Source: Haliclona indistincta (taxonomy: Eukaryota > Porifera > Demospongiae > Haplosclerida > Chalinidae). From it: a DNA stretch of 64,000 bases. Below the pieces are notes generated by a model. It saw nothing but the letters and a program-made list of their open reading frames with translations, made no database searches and had not been told where the DNA came from. Below, one piece after another: positions 36,365-49,297 of the stretch; position 1 is the first letter of the stretch; each line of letters begins with the position of its first letter. Position numbers and translations under genes: made by a program. The stretch lies in assembly GCA_964017065.1 (NCBI GenBank), contig OZ024783.1, positions 18,327,752-18,391,751 on the forward strand, written 5' to 3'.

Positions 36365-38855
36365 TCATGTTATCATGTACTGACCAACTCTCTCCAGCAA
36401 GTCCACAATGTCTTGACGATTGTAGCGTCTCGCCATATCAAGTGGAGTATCACCATTCTATAGTGTAACAATAGAACAGTGTGAGTCATGACACACACAC
36501 AAACCAAAAATGAGAAATGGACTCAGTTAAGAAACAATGACTTTGCAATCAGTTCATTTCAATACATACTGTAACCAGAAACACACCCAAACTGCATAAA
36601 CTGATTCTAACATAGCTTGAACCATACATGAACATAGACCCTTCCACACTCTCTGTGCTATAGAATTTTATATGCGCAGATCTACAAAATTCAATCATGC
36701 AAATCACTGTTTTTATGTGATGGTAACTACAGAACATGGTTTGGTAGCACAGAGGACAAGTATAGCTAACAAACACTTGGAATTAAGAACTCATATCTTC
36801 TTCAGAGACACATGCAGGCTCATCTATCTACATGTATGTAATCTACAGTAAGCACTTTACGATAGTATAGTAGTTGTATTGTATTTCATGAGAACAGCTT
36901 TGTTCAACAACACAACATATCAGTATCACTAGACACACATGCACTCACCCTATCGGTTGTATCGGTAGCTGCACCAGCAGCAATCAGCTGCTCAACTACA
37001 GCTGTGTGACCTTGGTATGCACTCCAATGAAGTGCTGTCATACCACTCTATAGAATAAACAACAAGTGAAGAGCACATGGTTATTGAGTGTGAAGTGGTG
37101 TCAAGCACAACACATGGTAACTGGTCTTGTTGGTAATAACACAGTAACTAGTGTATTACAGTATCAGATGATGGCTTGTGTACCAGTACAGTATGACACA
37201 TAGTGTCTACACATCACAGGAAATACTATTATCATTTGACATGTACTGCAATAGTCTACTAGTGGACGGAGCAAGCCAGAGCAAGAGAACAATGAGATTA
37301 CTGTAGCACTGCAGTACACATGGTCTGGTATATCAGTGATTGTATTGTGACAGACAGACAGATATTCTTAAAAGTACATTAGAAATTCTTCACCACAGCT
37401 AGTATACTGTCTGCTTAGGCAGTACATTACCATGGTATCAAAAGACAATGCCTTCTTTAGACCCGTCTAAAGAGAGCATATATAAAGCCGAAATATCACA
37501 AGAACTGTTGTTTCGACACTAACTTTCACCAAGTACATAGCAGTCGATCATAATTAGTTTATAGACAGACGACAGAATGACAGACAGACAGATACACATG
37601 TGTGTGTATCTACTAACATACCTGTGTTCTGGCATTGATGTCTATCTCAGGTTGTGACAGGAGCAGTCGAACAACCTGAGAGTGTCCACCCATTGAGCTA
37701 ACGATAAGTGGTGTCGTCTGTATAATAGTAGAGAATGATAACAACAACACAGTGATTATTAATAAACAATGCAACATTTTACATAATCAACTGTTGTTCA
37801 ATATAGCAAGTCCCACACTGATCAAACAGTGTCCTCTGTGATGTATCTATCTATGCCTACATCATTCCATAAATGCTCCTGTGTTCTTATTGATTGGACA
37901 TGTTGATCGCACATTGTGTATTAGGCAGTCAGAGACTGAGCAAGTGCACAGATCATCACAAGGCATCGTGTGCGGTTCTTCACGGCAGTAGAGCCGACCA
38001 ACAAGAGTGCAAATGTTGAGACTGATGAACAGAGAGAGGACAGGCTACAGCTAGCACATGATCGAGGCAACGATAATATGGTGCTACTGAGACTGATCAA
38101 CACAGCTCAGTAAATACCAGCTCAGATCATGCAGTCTGTTCTCACTCAGGCTCACCAAACACACACTCCATTTATAGCCTGATCGATGCTGAGACAAAGT
38201 CAACTAGTTTGTTGTGAACTATGCTCTTCTTTGTCAGGTGCAACAACAATGTAGGGTGGGGCTAGCTCACATGTACAGTACATGTAGTCAATGATGGACA
38301 CACTAACAGACATACAGAACCAAATGCTCAACCACTGACTGTGTGTGGTAGTAGATACTGATGTGTGGATCTGTTACTAGCATCATGTGACCACTAACAA
38401 TACTCACATCGAGAATAGGTTGACGACAGTTGACATGAGCTCCTCTTGTAAGGAGCTTACTGACTCTACTGACATTACCATCCCTGCAAGCCTCATAGAG
38501 TTCCTTATTCTGTGAGTAGAGCACAACATAATGTAAGCATGCAGTAACAGACAATGATTGCTACAGTCTCTGATCACATGATCAAACTCATTAATATTCA
38601 TGAGGCACAGTATCCTCAGTGTAGGGCACGCGAGGCGGCGGCTACTATGTCGTGTACACAGTGAGCGGCTCCTTGTGGACTGCACTACAGCAGCTAGCCT
38701 TCTGAACCGGACTGAGCCACCCGCCCCGCCCCAGGGGCTGGGCTCAACCAGCTCTCGCTCGCTCATACCACAGCTTATTGCGGGACAGTGCTAGTAGAAT
38801 ACAGTATTCTCTCTCTTACCAACTGGTCCTGCTGTTGCTTGTTGAGAGAACTCAT
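36365..38855 (-). CDS. Small ankyrin-repeat protein, copy 2 (five exons, complete)
   Basis: Exons: 38855-38820, 38509-38408, 37717-37622, 37047-36949 and 36457-36365, all phase 0 with GT-AG introns. The product is about 141 residues: MSSLNKQQQDQL, NKELYEACRDGNVSRVSKLL with a short RQPILD end, TTPLIVSSMGGHS ... INARTQ, SGMTALHWSAYQGHTAVVEQ, then NGDTPLDMARRYNRQD to QYMIT. No frameshift or stop. Relative to copy 1, exons 3-5 differ at about 41 of 288 positions, almost all amino-acid changing, while intron 4 differs at only about five positions plus two small indels. The changed residues fall on the variable ankyrin surface positions. Role is inferred as recognition of a partner; the partner is unknown. 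Confidence 0.85.
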
Positions 38856-39146
38856 GGCACTAGTAGACTGTACTCAAATCACAAAATCAGATCATTAGGC
38901 AGGCCACGCCTGACTACGCATGAGATCGAGAGAAGGGGGCGTGTATCATGAATATCAATACTGTTATTAAAATTAATTAATTTGAAAAATTTAAAGCTAC
39001 ATTTTTAACCGGTTCACAAAAATTGGGTTTTTATTTGTTTGTTCTGACTGATATTTACTTTTGAGGCTTAGACTTAATAATAATAATTATTAATCCACTA
39101 ATGACAAATGATATTAATAGTTTTTATTACAATTAATACTAGCAGA
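38856..39146. other. Intergenic: ankyrin copy 2 upstream region
   Basis: AT-rich sequence similar to 12,943-13,189, with an extra stretch near 38,895-38,925 (GGCAGGCCACGCCTGACTAC). It presumably contains the ankyrin promoter; no motif is certain. Confidence 0.35.
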
Positions 39147-39809
39147 CTATCTGTCTCTATGCTCCAATACTGTACTACTGGTCGCTCCATGATGTGGTAG
39201 AGATGTGTGTTGTTTGGACCATAGTTCAGTATATAGTGAGTGAGGGTTTGATAACAAGTGATAGTGTGATCCTCTCTCAATGATCCTGCCATCTTGACCC
39301 AGTACTAGTATCTCATCAGCATCCACTATACTGGACAGACGATGAGCAATGAAGATTGAAGTGCGGTCATGAGCTGTGATCTGACACATTGCACTCAATA
39401 TATGCTACAGCACAACAGAGATAACATATCAGATTAATACTCACTCATCATAAGTTACTTCCTCCCTCACCTGTTCAGTGATGGAGTCCAGTGATGATGT
39501 AGCTTCATCATACACTAGTATTGGTGCATTCTTCAACACTGCTCTGGCTATGGCTACTCTCTGCTTCTCACCTCCTGCAAGAGAGGGATAACAAGGAGTG
39601 AGAGAGAGATACTTAGACTGTCCCTTGTAAGAAAGTTAGTCTATACTCATGCAAAGTATAGCTATATAATACCAATAATATTCAGTATTGTCTCCTAGCT
39701 ATAGGCTTGAGCCGATTACAGTGCTAGCAGCATAATGCTAGCATAATAGGTACAATTTCCTGCAAATCATGTGACGTCATTTAATGGGCGTGGTGGTAGG
39801 CCTGTGCTA

Positions 39810-40622
39810 GCATCGATAATACAGTACACAGTGGATATGGAGTGAAGCAGTGTGTGAAACGGATGTAACGGACGTGTCCAAGGATTATAATGGCTGCTCG
39901 CCTTACAGTGCACAAAAACAGTTGAAAACATTGCAGGAAATGTGTAGACAGCGACGAAAGCAACTTCAACCATTGGTTTTCCTTGTAATAGAGCCATTCC
40001 GTTCACTTCTAATGCTGGAAGCAGCGTATCTATGTGAAAAATCATTGTTTACAAGCTCCATAGCTTGACTATAGTGTGATGATGCTAAAGACAAGATATA
40101 CTGAACGTTGTGATCGTTTTGTGCGTACAACTTCAGTTTCTCGCAGTAGAATGAAGACAGTAGCATTCACTAGTCCTGTTCATGGAGTTCTGAAGTCGTC
40201 AGTGTGGCAGATAATCTAACACAAAACAACCGTGACAAGAAGGAAGAATTCGCTGCTTGGTAGCGTCTCAGCAGTTGTGCACAGAGTGTATAACTCCTTG
40301 ATAATAGTTTCTCACAATGCACAACACTATGAGCTACCAGTATAGGTATGTAAAAAGGCCTTGTAGTATGATAAGCCAGCGCTGTAATAATCTAACACAA
40401 AGTAGCCGTATCAAGAAAAGGGAGCCAAAACGGCAGAAACCAAGGTTCAGCTATAACAACAGAAGTCTTTTACAGTACCAGGATCTTCTCTACCAATTGA
40501 TGAACACGTTCATTGCTTTATAAAAGCTTCCTTATCTCTTCAGAACGGTAAAAACAGCTTTACAACTTTCAGCTACTCAACTAAGACCCGTTGCAGTGTA
40601 CTGTATTATCTATGGTGCTAGC
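39810..40622. mobile_element. 813-bp inverted-repeat insertion (unit 2 only)
   Basis: Ends are inverted: left GCATCGATAATACAGTACAC, right (other strand) GCTAGCACCATAGATAATAC then AGTAC. It is flanked by GTGCTA direct repeats (39804-39809, 40623-40628). Unit 1 shows the uninterrupted site (GTGCTATAAAATGGCGG near 13,873). Overlapping open frames of 60-92 codons on both strands match no family I recognise. It is probably a non-autonomous DNA transposon. Confidence 0.75.
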
Positions 40623-40728
40623 GTGCTAAAATGGCGGCAAGCTCGAGCACGAGTACGTGTAGATCGAGGTGTAGATCTATAGCTAGTATGATCTAGTAGA
40701 CTCTGCAGACATTAGCGACGATGACGAA

Positions 40729-40945
40729 CTGTAGCTTCATCATACACTAGTATTGGTGCATTCTTCAACACTGCTCTGGCTATGGCTACTCAGGCTCTGT
40801 GCTTCTCACCATGCACTCCTACAAGAGAGCTAGGTTAACAAGGTGAGACGGACTGATACTTAATTAGACTGTCCCTTGTAAGATAGTTTGTCTATATACT
40901 CATGCAAAGTAGAATACCAATAATATTCAGTATTGTCTCCATACC
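40729..40945 (-). repeat. Internal duplicate of ABC signature exon, unit 2
   Basis: Second, damaged copy of the GGEKQ/Walker B exon and adjoining intron, equivalent to 13,985-14,220. It is separated from the main copy by the 813-bp insertion and flank. Confidence 0.65.
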
Positions 40946-41177
40946 TAGTCCTCTCTCACCAACTGGTCGGTCTCATAATTGTAGTGGCATCCCTTCTATA
41001 GCTCTCTTGAGTCCAGCTATCTCAATGGCGTTCATCACCTCCTCATCACTAGCTGATAGGTTACCATATGATACATTATAGAGGATTGTGTTATGGAACA
41101 GCACACAGTCCTGAGGGACCACTCTGATACTCCTCCAAAAGCTATCTAGAGTGATGTTCCTAATATCCTCTCCTGAC

Positions 41178-41763
41178 ATGAGCTACCATGCCTGACCCCT
41201 ATATACATCGGTTTCAGCGGTGAAATATATCCCGTGTTACCCTATTTTCTTCGTATAACCATTATTAATTATTAAATTTCCATAAAATTAAGTAATGGTG
41301 TATATTAGTATACTAAACAACACGCACAAATTAGCTTCCTGCATCTGGGATCCGGAATACATGTTTGAACACCTTGCACTAGATGCATGATGGGTATACT
41401 GGTAGTAATATGCATGCTACAGTATGCTGAATTGCCGCAGGTTAACAGGCTGATATGACTGCATAGTGATTGGATTTTCTGAACTCAGTATTATCAATAC
41501 ATGACTTAAAATTATAATTATTACACGACTAAAAGGAAGCACATGTGGGTGGGGCTATTCTAAAGATTTACTGTACAGTACAATAATTATGTTCGGCTTG
41601 ATAATAGATTCAAGATAGAATCAGTGATAAACGAGTCAGCCATGTGTCATGCACGGCCTTTTATGAGTTGTTGTTTTCCGCACAAAATGGGTTTTCACAT
41701 TTATAGCTAGTTCTGCATATGCAATTAATTGCTCCTTGGTTTGCAGGACATGAGCTCTTTCAG
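41178..41763. other. Junction region between ABCB7-like and SNX3 remnants, unit 2
   Basis: Equivalent of 14,450-15,496 but shorter: it lacks the 186-bp element, one copy of the 71-bp repeat, and about 190 bp at its left end. No exon for the ABC membrane domain or the SNX3 N-terminus is seen. Confidence 0.5.
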
Positions 41764-42320
41764 TTGAGCTTTGCATGATGGTAACCCTGAGACACACGGA
41801 GTGGGCAGAAACCGCTACACTGACTACGAGGTTAAGATGAAGGTCAGTCATTAGATACCGAGTGGTGGGTTTCTGTGGGCGAGAGAAACCGAGGCTAACC
41901 ATCCCAAGATACTACAGGAAGTACATTGTACAGTTGATGTTTGGGTGTGCCCTAGCTAGCTAGACAGAGCAGACTCCCAGTCTAACCCAGAGGGGCTCTC
42001 CCAGTGGATTAGACCTTTGACCTTCCTGTGTGTTGTCTATAGCATGATCTCTTTCAGTTGATCATTGAGTGGAAGGTACACTACTGATGACTAGTATTCA
42101 TTAAACTCAGCTTCCTCTAATCTCCATATCATATAGACAACTTATATGGACCATCATAACGCAATATTGACTTTTATTGTAGCCATGTCTGAGTAGTAGT
42201 GGTATTTGTAAACTCGTGTTCAGCATTGTCGATCATATGCGCTGATGTTTAGGTGTGTTTGGTGATTTTCTGTCATCTTGCAATGCTGATGGGAAAACCA
42301 TGCATAGAGTGTCACCTTAA

Positions 42321-43005
42321 GGTGGCGGGATACCGTTTTAATGGGATTCATGACTTTGCAAGGGGCTATTTCTTTTTAAGCCAAGTCTATCTGTGCAGAC
42401 GGAGTTGCAGTGTGCGCTTTGTTTGTCTATAGATAGGCATCGATAATAGCAAGTTTCAGCCACGTAGTGTTCGCCATCACGGAACGACGAGCTCGCCTGT
42501 GAAGACTAAACACGATCGAGTTTTTACAATTTTTCTTTAGTTGTGTGAAACGTACGAAGCTAAAACTGCTCATGCAAGCTCATCTTCCATTCGTGGAGGA
42601 GCCTGCGTATCGATTTCGCCGAGCAATGCTCGTACGCGATACTGCAGCTACGTACTGCCAGACAGTACAGAGTACGCAGCTGTAGTATCGCGTACGAGCA
42701 TTGCTCGGCGAAATCGATACGCAGGCTCCTCCACAAATGGAAGATGAGCTTGCAAGAGCAGTTTTAGCTTCGTACTTTTCACACAACTAAAGAAGAATTG
42801 TAAAAACTCGATCGTGTTTAGTCTTCACAGGCGAGCTCGTCGTTCCGTGATGGCGAACACTACGTGGCTGAAACTTGCTAATATCGATGCCTATCTATAG
42901 ACAAACAAAGCGCACACTGCAACTCCGTCTGCACAGATAGACTTGGCTTAAAAAGAAATAGCCCTTGCAAAGTCATGAATCTCATTAAAACGGTATCCCG
43001 CCACC
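42321..43005. mobile_element. 685-bp near-perfect palindromic element (unit 2 only)
   Basis: The arms of about 320-330 bp begin GGTGGCGGGATACCGTTTTA on both strands and meet near 42,660. TTAA flanks both ends (42317-42320, 43006-43009). As expected for a palindrome, both strands show an almost identical open frame (CETYEAKTAHASSSS / CEKYEAKTALASSSS). It interrupts an older element copy in the SNX3 pseudogene intron. TTAA suggests a piggyBac-type MITE; a TA duplication (Tc1/mariner) is equally compatible. Confidence 0.9.
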
Positions 43006-43578
43006 TTAATGTCTGATCATCCTACATCGTGTGAATAAAGACAACAGTTACTTTATGTGAAACTTGAATCACTTCAAATTGTCAGTCTCTACTGCTTTCT
43101 GTGTCTATTATCGAGATCGAATTCATACATTAGTGCACGAAGGCGATGCCTTACGTAGAAGACAGTAAATTATTTTTGAGCTATGATGGAGGTCGAGGTG
43201 ACTGTCTAGGTATAGCTAGACCTTTGTTAGATTAACAAGTAGTGGTGTGAAATGGTTCTGCAATTTAGTAACTTGCTTAGCAAATCAACAGCGACCTTTC
43301 ACAAAATGTACGTACATGTGGGATAGTATTATTGTCAGACAAGCAGCTTTCTTGTCATGGGTGTGACTATGGTGGTAGGGCAGGGAGGGCCATGATTCAA
43401 GGAACAGCATAGTAACAGTATCACTGACCTTTGAGCCTACAGTAATCCACCTTTAACCCTTGCATCGTTGAGAATCAGCCTACAGCTATATCTGTAGGCA
43501 ACCCTCATGAGTTTATCCACCTGCAAAATAAAGATTTTGTTTGGTACTGCACACTTCACTCACAAAGTCTCTTTTTGT

Positions 43579-43901
43579 CCCTCTGCCCTTCCAATCCCTC
43601 TGCCCTTCCAATCCCTCTGCCCTTCCAATCCCTTTGCCCTTCCAATCCCTCTGCCCTTCCAATCCCTCTGCCCTTCCAATCCCTCTGCCCTTCCAATCCC
43701 TTTGCCCTTCCAATCCCTCTGCCCTTCCAATCCCTCTGCCCTTCCAATCCCTCTGCCCTTCCAATCCCTCTGCCCTTCCAATCCCTCTGCCCTTCCAATC
43801 CCTCTGCCCTTCCAATCCCTCTGCCCTTCCAATCCCTTTGCCCTTCCAATCCCTCTGCCCTTCCAATCCCTCTGCCCTTCCAATCCCTCTGCCCTTCCAA
43901 T
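43579..43901 (+). repeat. 17-bp minisatellite, 19 copies (unit 2 only)
   Basis: Nineteen head-to-tail copies of CCCTCTGCCCTTCCAAT, varying only as CCCTTTG in three or so units. Unit 1 has one related copy near 16,735. Because 17 is not a multiple of 3 and no frame meets a stop, long serine/leucine/proline-type frames appear in several frames. They are artefacts. Confidence 0.97.
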
Positions 43902-44549
43902 CCCGTAGTTATATCCCTATATTATCTTGAAATAATTTTGTCATTGAGAGCATCCAGCTGACGACAGACAAGCCTTCTTAGATTAACTTTGTGCTCTAAT
44001 CTCTACTATAGACTAATATACCAGTGTTTAAGCTGAAGGAGTGTTCGTGTCGTAGACGATATCGTGATTTTGAATGGCTCAAGAAAGAACTAGAGAGAGA
44101 TAGCAAGGTATGTTGCCATTAGACAGACCCTGTAACATCATGTTGTCCTCTACAGATTGTTGTTCCTCCTCTTCCTGGCAAAGCTTTCAAGAGATGCAAC
44201 TACCATTTAGAGGAGATGAAGGTAACCCCGCCCCCTCTCATAACCCCGCCTCTTCTCATAACCCCGCCCCTCACACAACCACGCCCCCTCTCATACCTTG
44301 CATGAGTGTATATATTATTGTGTGTAGGTCTATTCGATGACGACTTTATTGAAGAACGTAGGAAAGGATTGGAAGAGTTTGTCAACAAGTTAGTCACACA
44401 CACACACTTACACAAACACACACACTTACACACACACATGCACCACACAAGGGGCTGAAGTCTCGTATGCTGACTGGCGAAATCACGGTTAAAATCTTAG
44501 TATTTTTCCTGTGTATGCATTTTATGTATAATTATAATAACACTGAAAT

Positions 44550-47500
44550 GTCGTACCTCTCAACACACGCATGTCTACTACCATGCTTGTATACTGACCT
44601 ACCTGTGTCATACCTCTCAACACACACATGTCTACTACCATGCTTGTATACTGACCTACCTGTGTCATACCTCTCAACACACACATGTCTACTACCATGC
44701 TTGTATACTGACCTACCTGTGTCATACCTCTCAACACACACATGTCTACTACCATGCTTGTATACTGACCTACCTGTGTCATACCTCTCAACACACACAT
44801 GTCTACTACCATGCTTGTATACTGACCTACCTGTGTCATACCTCACACACATGTCTACTACCATGCTTGTATACTGACCTACCTGTGTCATATACCTCTC
44901 AACACACACATGTCTACTACCATGCTTGTATACTGACCTACCTGTGTCGTACCTCTCAACACACGCATGTCTACTACCATGCTTGTATACTGACCTACCT
45001 GTGTCATACCTCTCAACACACACATGTCTACTACCATGCTTGTATACTGACCTACCTGTGTCATACCTCTCAACACACACATGTCTACTACCATGCTTGT
45101 ATACTGACCTACCTGTGTCATACCTCTCAACACACACATGTCTACTACCATGCTTGTATACTGACCTACCTGTGTCATACCTCTCAACACACACATGTCT
45201 ACTACCATGCTTGTATACTGACCTACCTGTGTCATACCTCACACACATGTCTACTACCATGCTTGTATACTGACCTACCTGTGTCATATACCTCTCAACA
45301 CACACATGTCTACTACCATGCTTGTATACTGACCTACCTGTGTCGTACCTCTCAACACACGCATGTCTACTACCATGCTTGTATACTGACCTACCTGTGT
45401 CATACCTCTCAACACACACACATGCATGTCTACTACCATGCTTGTATACTGACCTACCTGTGTCATACCTCACACACATGTCTACTACCATGCTTGTATA
45501 CTGACCTACCTGTGTCATATACCTCTCAACACACACATGTCTACTACCATGCTTGTATACTGACCTACCTGTGTCGTACCTCTCAACACACGCATGTCTA
45601 CTACCATGCTTGTATACTGACCTACCTGTGTCATATACCTCTCAACACACACATGTCTACTACCATGCTTGTATACTGACCTACCTGTGTCATATACCTC
45701 TCAACACACACATGTCTACTACCATGCTTGTATACTGACCTACCTGTGTCGTACCTCTCAACACACGCATGTCTACTACCATGCTTGTATACTGACCTAC
45801 CTGTGTCGTACCTCTCAACACACGCATGTCTACTACCATGCTTGTATACTGACCTACCTGTGTCGTACCTCTCAACACACACATGTCTACTACCATGCTT
45901 GTATACTGACCTACCTGTGTCGTACCTCTCAACACACACATGTCTACTACCATGCTTGTATACTGACCTACCTGTGTCATACCTCTCAACACACGCATGT
46001 CTACTACCATGCTTGTATACTGACCTACCTGTGTCGTACCTCTCAACACACACATGTCTACTACCATGCTTGTATACTGACCTACCTGTGTCGTACCTCT
46101 CAACACACACATGTCTACTACCATGCTTGTATACTGACCTACCTGTGTCGTACCTCTCAACACACACATGTCTACTACCATGCTTGTATACTGACCTACC
46201 TGTGTCGTACCTCTCAACACACACATGTCTACTACCATGCTTGTATACTGACCTACCTGTGTCATACCTCTCAACACACGCATGTCTACTACCATGCTTG
46301 TATACTGACCTACCTGTGTCATACCTCTCAACACACACATGTCTACTACCATGCTTGTATACTGGCCTACCTGTGTCGTACCTCTCAACACACACATGTC
46401 TACTACCATGCTTGTATACTGACCTACCTGTGTCGTACCTCACACACATGTCTACTACCATGCTTGTATACTGACCTACCTGTGTCATACCTCTCAACAC
46501 ATGTCTACTGCCATGCTTGTATACTGACCTACCTGTGTCATACCTCTCAACACACACATGTCTACTACCATGCTTGTATACTGACCTACCTGTGTCGTAC
46601 CTCTCAACACACACATGTCTACTACCATGCTTGTATACTGACCTACCTGTGTCGTACCTCACACACTTGTCTACTACCATGCTTGTATACTGACCTACCT
46701 GTGTCATACCTCTCAACACATGTCTACTACCATGCTTGTATACTGACCTACCTGTGTCATACCTCTCAACACACACATGTCTACTACCATGCTTGTATAC
46801 TGACCTACCTGTGTCGTACCTCACACACATGTCTACTACCATGCTTGTATACTGACCTACCTGTGTCATACCTCTCAACACATGTCTACTACCATGCTTG
46901 TATACTGACCTACCTGTGTCATACCTCTCAACACACACATGTCTACTACCATGCTTGTATACTGACCTACCTGTGTCGTACCTCACACACATGTCTACTA
47001 CCATGCTTGTATACTGACCTACCTGTGTCATACCTCTCAACACATGTCTACTACCATGCTTGTATACTGACATACCTGTGTCATACCTCTCAACACACAC
47101 ATGTCTACTACCATGCTTGTATACTGACCTACCTGTGTCATACCTCTCAACACACACACATGTCTACTACCATGCTTGTATACTGACCTACCTGTGTCAT
47201 ACCTCTCAACACACACATGTCTACTACCATGCTTGTATACTGACCTACCTGTGTCGTACCTCTCAACACACACATGTCTACTACCATGCTTGTATACTGA
47301 CCTACCTGTGTCGTACCTCTCAACACACACATGTCTACTACCATGCTTGTATACTGACCTACCTGTGTCATACCTCTCAACACACACATGTCTACTACCA
47401 TGCTTGTATACTGACCTACCTGTGTCGTACCTCTCAACACACACATGTCTACTACCATGCTTGTATACTGACCTACCTGTGTCGTACCTCACACACATGT

Positions 47501-48445
47501 CTACTACCATGCTTGTATACTGACCTACCTGTGTCGTACCTCTCAACACACACATGTCTACTACCATGCTTGTATACTGACCTACCTGTGTCATACCTCT
47601 CAACACACACATGTCTACTACCATGCTTGTATACTGACCTACCTGTGTCGTACCTCTCAACACACACATGTCTACTACCATGCTTGTATACTGACCTACC
47701 TGTGTCGTACCTCACACACATGTCTACTACCATGCTTGTATACTGACCTACCTGTGTCATACCTCTCAACACACACATGTCCACTACCATGCTTGTATAC
47801 TGACCTACCTGTGTCGTACCTCTCAACACACACATGTCTACTACCATGCTTGTATACTGACCTACCTGTGTCGTACCTCACACACATGTCTACTACCATG
47901 CTTGTATACTGACCTACCTGTGTCATACCTCTCAACACATGTCTACTACCATGCTTGTATACTGACCTACCTGTGTCATACCTCTCAACACACACATGTC
48001 TACTACCATGCTTGTATACTGACCTACCTGTGTCGTACCTCTCAACACACACATGTCTACTACCATGCTTGTATACTGACCTACCTGTGTCGTACCTCAC
48101 ACACATGTCTACTACCATGCTTGTATACTGACCTACCTGTGTCATACCTCTCAACACATGTCTACTACCATGCTTGTATACTGACCTACCTGTGTCATAC
48201 CTCTCAACACACACATGTCTACTACCATGCTTGTATACTGACCTACCTGTGTCGTACCTCACACACATGTCTACTACCATGCTTGTATACTGACCTACCT
48301 GTGTCATACCTCTCAACACATGTCTACTACCATGCTTGTATACTGACCTACCTGTGTCATACCTCTCGACACACACATGTCTACTACCATGCTTGTATAC
48401 TGACCTACCTGTGTCATACCTCTCGACACACACATGTCTACTACT
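44550..48445 (-). repeat. Minisatellite array 4 (reverse orientation)
   Basis: About 70 units of the 57/52-bp family in the same orientation and place as array 2, after SNX3 exon 4. Mainly 57-bp units, with 52-bp and shortened (CAACACATGTC) units in a regular higher-order pattern between about 46,430 and 48,440. GTCATATACCTC variants mark earlier blocks. Frames longer than 500 codons are open on both strands over 45,631-47,186. It ends at CTACTACTAATTATTTTTG. Confidence 0.97.
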
Positions 48446-49265
48446 AATTATTTTTGTTAAAATAAAATTATCTCAGTAACGTATCACGTGGGATGGATAG
48501 ACACCACTAGCCTAGTTAACAATATTATTGAATTTCCTCGGATAGATGGAATAGAGGTTTGCCCCTTTTAGAAGCCTGGTCTGAAATAAGACTATGGTAA
48601 GAATTAACAAAATACAACTCCATGTAGTTTAGGGGGAGCAAGCATGAAGCTCTATGCATGTAGCAACTTTAAGAACATCAGTTTGAATCCTATGATAAGT
48701 CGATATTTGTTATTATTTTGACTTCAAGAGAAAAATAAATAGAAGACCGGACTTTTATTCGAGGAAATTGAAACTTGGTATGGTCGAAGACTATCTATAG
48801 ACAAGCAAACTGCACTCTGCTAGTCCGTCTGTACAAATACCCATGCCTAGAAAATAAAGCTACTTGCCACTACTTGCTAAAGTTAATTCTCACATTAATA
48901 ATATTCATAATCTGTGGTCATGCTAATCATCACTGAGGTTGGCTGGGTTGTGTAAACTGGTGATGGTTGCATACTCTTAGGTAATGAACTCTTGTTATTA
49001 TGTCAATTCAACACAAAACACCTTCAATTTTAAGGCAGTATTTTGAGCTAAAGTCAAGAACCCAAACACATACATGAGGCTGGGTGCTGTACTTTGACAT
49101 TAGAGTGTATGTTGAGTAAGTTGAACGCTTTGCATTAAAAACAAAAACAGAGTTGATAATTATAAAACAGCACTGTGACACCTCAATGTACATTGTGATG
49201 TCTATCTTGATGGTGGACAGTGCAGAGGGAGTGAGGAGGGATCAGGAGGAAACAAGGGAGGAATC

Positions 49266-49297
<32 letters not shown>

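Larger units (their letters stand above)
39147..41177 (-). pseudogene. ABCB7/ATM1-like ABC transporter remnant, copy 2
   Basis: The same 3' exons as copy 1, better preserved. The Q-loop exon (about 41177-40951) reads EDIRNITLDSFWRSIRVVPQ and NTILYNVSYGN, but a 1-bp insertion after MPLQ shifts the frame ahead of YETDQLVRED. The signature/Walker B exon (39574-39471) is intact: [18 protein letters not shown] and [17 protein letters not shown]. The last exon (39404-39147) is open, with [20 protein letters not shown] (H-loop) and [13 protein letters not shown], to a stop at 39147. The membrane domain and Walker A are missing and an 813-bp insertion sits between exons. It cannot encode a transporter. 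Confidence 0.85.
41764..44388 (+). pseudogene. SNX3-like pseudogene, copy 2
   Basis: Exon equivalents: 41764-41842 (4 bp longer than copy 1, frameshifted after LSF with an in-frame TGA), 44012-44107 (intact, TNIPVFKLKECSCRRRYRDF), 44156-44221 (2-bp insertion after GKAFKR shifts the frame) and 44328-44388 (intact, LFDDDFIEERRKGLEEFVNK). The terminal exon present in copy 1 (AGHPLAQNERCLHMF...) is missing: the minisatellite runs directly into sequence lying beyond that exon in unit 1. Two frameshifts plus loss of the PX C-terminus show it is not functional. Confidence 0.9.

Noticed and set aside
42541..42786. Two 68-codon frames with nearly identical products on opposite strands
   Set aside because: They are the two arms of the 685-bp palindrome, not a gene pair.
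43507..43961. Proline/serine-rich frames of 107-133 codons in several frames
   Set aside because: All come from the 17-bp tandem repeat; unit 1 has no such sequence.
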